Shown in pieces: positions 39,361-42,515 of a stretch of 42,515 bases of DNA. The position numbers and the translations under genes were made by a program. Below the pieces are notes generated by a model that saw only the letters and a program-made list of their open reading frames with translations, did not search any database and had not been told where the DNA came from. Position 1 is the stretch's first letter. Each line of letters begins with the position of its first letter. This DNA comes from CAYWBW01 sp964456745 (GTDB lineage Bacteria > Patescibacteriota > Gracilibacteria > GCA-2401425 > JAJOLG01): the NCBI GenBank assembly GCA_964456745.1, contig CAYWBW010000019.1, positions 1 through 42,515 on the forward strand. The letters are read 5' to 3'.

Positions 39361-40341
39361 ATGAAAAATTCAAATGATTCGCTTAAGCCATTGATGAAAG
39401 AATATTATCCGCAAATGTCTTATCAGTTTATTGATAGAATTTACAATAAAGTATTAGATGCAGATAAGGTGGAGACAACCTTTCAAGACCAGATTTCGTT
39501 ATTTAAGAATTCAGATAAAAGAATATTAATTATTCCAGTTGATTGATTTTCATGAGTTTGAAAATCAACAATTATAAATAAGATTAAAAATATTATTAAA
39601 TTTAATTGATTAGATTTTAGAACAATTGAGTTTGATAAGTTTTTATGAGCAATAGCAGATGACAGGAGCGAATTAATGCTTCAAAATCGTGAAAATTTTA
39701 AACGTCTTTTTTATAATGATGAAAAAATACTTATTCATCTTCTTAATGCTTGTGAATATAAGCCATGAGAAAATTTTATTAGCACTTGAACATATATAAG
39801 AAATCCATTTGCCTCACTTGATTGAACTCAAGAATTTTCAGTGCCTCAGTGAAAATTTGTTTTAATATTGGATTGAGTTAAGTCAACCTCTTATTTAGTA
39901 GATAAAGTAAAAGAGAAGAAAGATGTTTCTACGAAGAGTCTGTTTATTGCATGAGATCCTGCTAATTCAATTCTTAGAGCTACATTTCGTGATGTATTTG
40001 ATAAATGAAGAGTTTTTGAAAGAGTACTTGAAACAAGATTAAAAGAATATCATTTTCTTAATGAATTAATGATTTCAAGCATAATAAGAACTAATTTAAT
40101 TATTATTAATAGAAAGTCTGATGAGGTATTAAAAGAACAAATAAAAAGGTATAATAATGAAAATCACCCTAATAAAATAGGTAATATTCAGACCCTTGTT
40201 TCTCAATCGGTCCATAATTTTTGGGCAATGCATGTTAATGACAATGCTAAATCTGACAAAGAATTATTATTTTCTTCAGTTTTGGGAGCTAGAATGTCAC
40301 AAATAATTAATCAAAACAATAATGGTTGACAAGTTTCCTAA
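39361..40341 (+). CDS. P-loop kinase, uridine-kinase/PRK-like
   Basis: The 326-aa protein has a Walker A DGFSGVGKSTIINKI at residues about 61-75 (the GFSGVGKST glycines partly TGA), a KFVLILDGVKST segment like the Walker B/lid strand of uridine kinases, and RDVFDKGRVFERVLETR, matching the DIxxRGR...V motif of the uridine kinase/phosphoribulokinase group. About 55 N-terminal residues before the P-loop are unusual. The substrate is unknown; uridine or pantothenate-like molecules are possible. It lies between two orphan genes on the same strand. Confidence 0.72.
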
Positions 40342-40383
40342 AAAGCTTAGATTTTAATATCTAAATTAAATATTATATATAAT

Positions 40384-41175
40384 ATGACAATGTCGAAGTC
40401 ATTTGGTAGACCGTATCCACCAAGTCAAAGAGTGGTAGAATATGAGAGGAATATTCAGACTTGATGATTTTGATGACCTAGAAATGTATTAACTTTTAAA
40501 TGTACGTTTCCTACCTTTAGGTATTTGTTAGAAAGAAGTATATGAAATATTAGACTAGACTTAAATGTTCTTTTGGTTCTTTCTTGAGTTAGTTTAGATG
40601 ATTATTTTATTAATTCGATTTTGCATCAGTTTACTATTAAGTGACTTTGATCATTGTGAAAAAATGAAGTTGATTTGCCAGTTGATCCTATAGAGGTAGC
40701 TGATTTTGCTTCAGGTATATTTCTTGCCTGATGACTTGTTAATTTGATTGCTAGATTTTCTAATAAGAATTTGCGCCATTTAATAAGCTCTAGAAAAGAA
40801 AAAGTAAAATTTCAAGATAGGGATATATGAAAAATTTCTGATAATTTCTTATCAGAAAAGGTTTCATTGTCAAAAAAGTGTAAAGTTGTTAATATAATAA
40901 AACATAATGCTCGTAAATCTGCTGTTGTTGAAACCAAGATTGACCTTAATTTCCCAAGGAATATGGTGATAAAAATGTTGGAAGAATCTGAAGGTAAAAT
41001 GAGTGAAGATGATAAAAATCAATATCTTAGTCAAAGATTGGTTATAAGAACAAATTACCAAGAATCTCTCATACGAAATACCCGACGTCATCCATGAGGT
41101 TTATTTGTTGTTCTTTGATCACAGGAAGAAATAAAAATTATTAAAACCGAAGCTGTTAATTATAGGAGTCAATAG
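40384..41175 (+). CDS. Orphan protein, 263 aa (TGA=Gly)
   Basis: Starts MTMSKSFGRPYPPSQRVVEY and reads through many TGA glycines, including a QTGGFGGPRNVL segment. A moderately hydrophobic region (DFASGIFLAGGLVNLIARF) lies near residues 105-125; the C-terminal half is charged and beta-helical in character (CKVVNIIKHNARKSAVVETK). No family is recognised. It begins 42 bp after the kinase gene, so co-transcription is likely. The stop is TAG. Confidence 0.65.
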
Positions 41176-41295
41176 TTTTTTGTGCATAAATGGTTAAATA
41201 TTTTTTAGTGAAAGATAGATCTTAATTGATTTGATATTTTTAATTTACTTAAAATTCTTGTTTGTTAACATAGTAACATAATTAACAATATATCT

Positions 41296-42474
41296 GTGTC
41301 AGAAGAGTTATATAAATTATTTGAACCTAGGTTGACTAAAGAAGCAATAGGTGTTTGCAATGAACAAGATAAAGATAATGAAGTTTTTTTTCTTAAAAGA
41401 GGAGTATGAATGTTGTTAGATTTATTGTTGTGATCTGAAAATCAGATATGCAAAGTGTGGCCAGATTATTGATCAAGGTTACATGAGTTGACATTTTTAA
41501 TAAGAAAACTACCTTTGTTTATTGCTCCAAAAATAACATCATGTGTTAGAACTCAAATGATGTCTGTGATCTGATTAGCGATGTGATTTTCTATTAAAGA
41601 AAAGGAGTGATTGAGTGATAGCGACATAGTTTCTTTAATTATTGATCGTTTAAAATATTGAGCTAATTTTTCTTTATCCCATTTAGAAAGTTTAAGTAAA
41701 GAATGATTTCCGTCTAATGATGAAGTTTTTTTAACTGATAAAAACTGAATTAGGCTAGATCAGTTTTGATTTTCAAAATCAAATACAATATTTTTCCCAT
41801 GATCAGGAATTGAAAGATTGCAAAATTTTTATGAATGATTATATAATTTACAATTAATAGAATCTTTATTACAAAACTGAGAAGGTAAACAGAATTTATC
41901 TTTAATTATGTATCATTATTATCATGGTAAATGATCAAAGAGGCAAAGTGCGAAAAGATGGGAAAATGCTTATCATATTGAATATAATCCAAATTATTAT
42001 GATAATGAAGCAGAGCAATTTGTTGAATGAGTAATATTGCCAAGGATCGCAAATATTGAAAAAAATGAACAAGGAGAACCAATTTTTAACTGAGATAGAA
42101 TTAGTATAACTAATAAATTCAATGATATACAAGAAGTTGCATGTGCATTGAGAATCAATTTAGTTTGACAAAGTTATTGATGAACTTTTATAAAAATGAT
42201 TTTAAATATTTTGAATTTATATATGAAAGATTTGTGATATAAAAGTAATGAAATAAGGCATTTGTTTAGTAATATATTTATATTGTCACTAAGCTGAGCT
42301 TCTCCTGTGATTAGTGATAATCTTGGTGCAAGTCTTATTGTAGTTGATTGACCTAAGGATTATGTAAGGCTGGTAAATACTGCTCCAGCACTTAAACCAT
42401 GACAAATGAAAAAGATTAATCCTAATACTAGATATTGTGTTTTAGATGTTGATAATGATGCCTATATTAAATAG
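41296..42474 (+). CDS. Possible alpha/beta-hydrolase-like orphan protein, 392 aa
   Basis: Read with TGA=Gly from GTG 41296. Near residue 290 the strand-turn-helix INLVGQSYGGTFIKMIL carries a GxSxG nucleophile elbow, as in alpha/beta hydrolases, and SLIVVDGPKDYV could supply an acid. The protein is much longer than a bare hydrolase, with a helical N-terminal region (RLTKEAIGVCNEQDKD), and the catalytic His is not identified, so the assignment is tentative. It ends the four-gene orphan run, 120 bp after the previous gene. Confidence 0.6.
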
Positions 42475-42515
42475 TCAAGTGCAACACCTGTCTTTTTTTT
42501 AATTACGTTTATCAC

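Overview
Organism and code. The flanks of this AT-rich window (about 1-9731 and 21016-42515) can only be read if UGA is glycine (translation table 25). With TGA as stop they look almost empty. With TGA as Gly they give uninterrupted, recognisable proteins: ribosomal proteins S9, L13, L17, S4, S11, S13 and L36, RpoA, IF-1, adenylate kinase, GatA, PurM, RecR, lactate dehydrogenase, HemW, CsaB and SufC/SufB/SufD. In these the TGA codons fall on diagnostic glycines (P-loops, GEHGDSE of LDH, the GatA Ser/Gly loop). This code is known from Absconditabacteria (SR1) and Gracilibacteria, so the flanks most likely come from that part of the Patescibacteria/CPR. None of the flank genes I decoded has a clear Shine-Dalgarno sequence.

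Middle block. From about 9.9 to 20.9 kb the DNA changes character. Long ORFs appear under the standard code, glycine is written only GGN, several genes have GAGG-like ribosome binding sites, and three genes end in TGA. The content is plasmid- or island-like: a VirD4/TraD-type ATPase that seems cut at its 5' end, a replication-relaxation protein, Sel1-like and LPP20-like proteins, lipoproteins, a tyrosine recombinase with a 10-N gap, an Mpi-type serine recombinase with a possible res site, and a PIN toxin module between imperfect direct repeats. It is either DNA acquired from a standard-code bacterium or a chimeric assembly; the sequence alone cannot settle this. One ORF inside the block (14662-15114) is continuous only if TGA is sense, and it has a consensus promoter placed for a leaderless transcript.

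Layout. 153-716: orphan gene. 830-5755 (minus): adk-infA-rpmJ-rpsM-rpsK-rpsD-rpoA-rplQ-rplM-rpsI, the classic order. 5853-9731: orphan gene, gatA, small membrane protein, purM, ABC ATPase. About 9897-20894: standard-code block. 20931-21834: IS30-type transposase with an altered C-terminus. 21877-27859: recR, pilin-like protein, ldh, hemW, csaB, a two-component system and a small ORF. 28071-30038: large orphan. 30339-33159: sufC-sufB-sufD with a short SufD. 33421-42474: methyltransferase, a secreted seven-repeat FG-GAP protein, a Cys-rich multi-CxxC protein and four orphan genes including a uridine-kinase-like P-loop protein and a GxSxG protein.

How it fits together. The flanks combine translation and transcription core genes with Fe-S assembly, lactate fermentation and a possible surface apparatus (pilin-like protein, FG-GAP propeller protein), as expected for a reduced, host-dependent cell. 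No tRNA, rRNA or CRISPR array was seen. Coordinates in the flanks come from manual translation with TGA=Gly, so start codons are less certain than stops.
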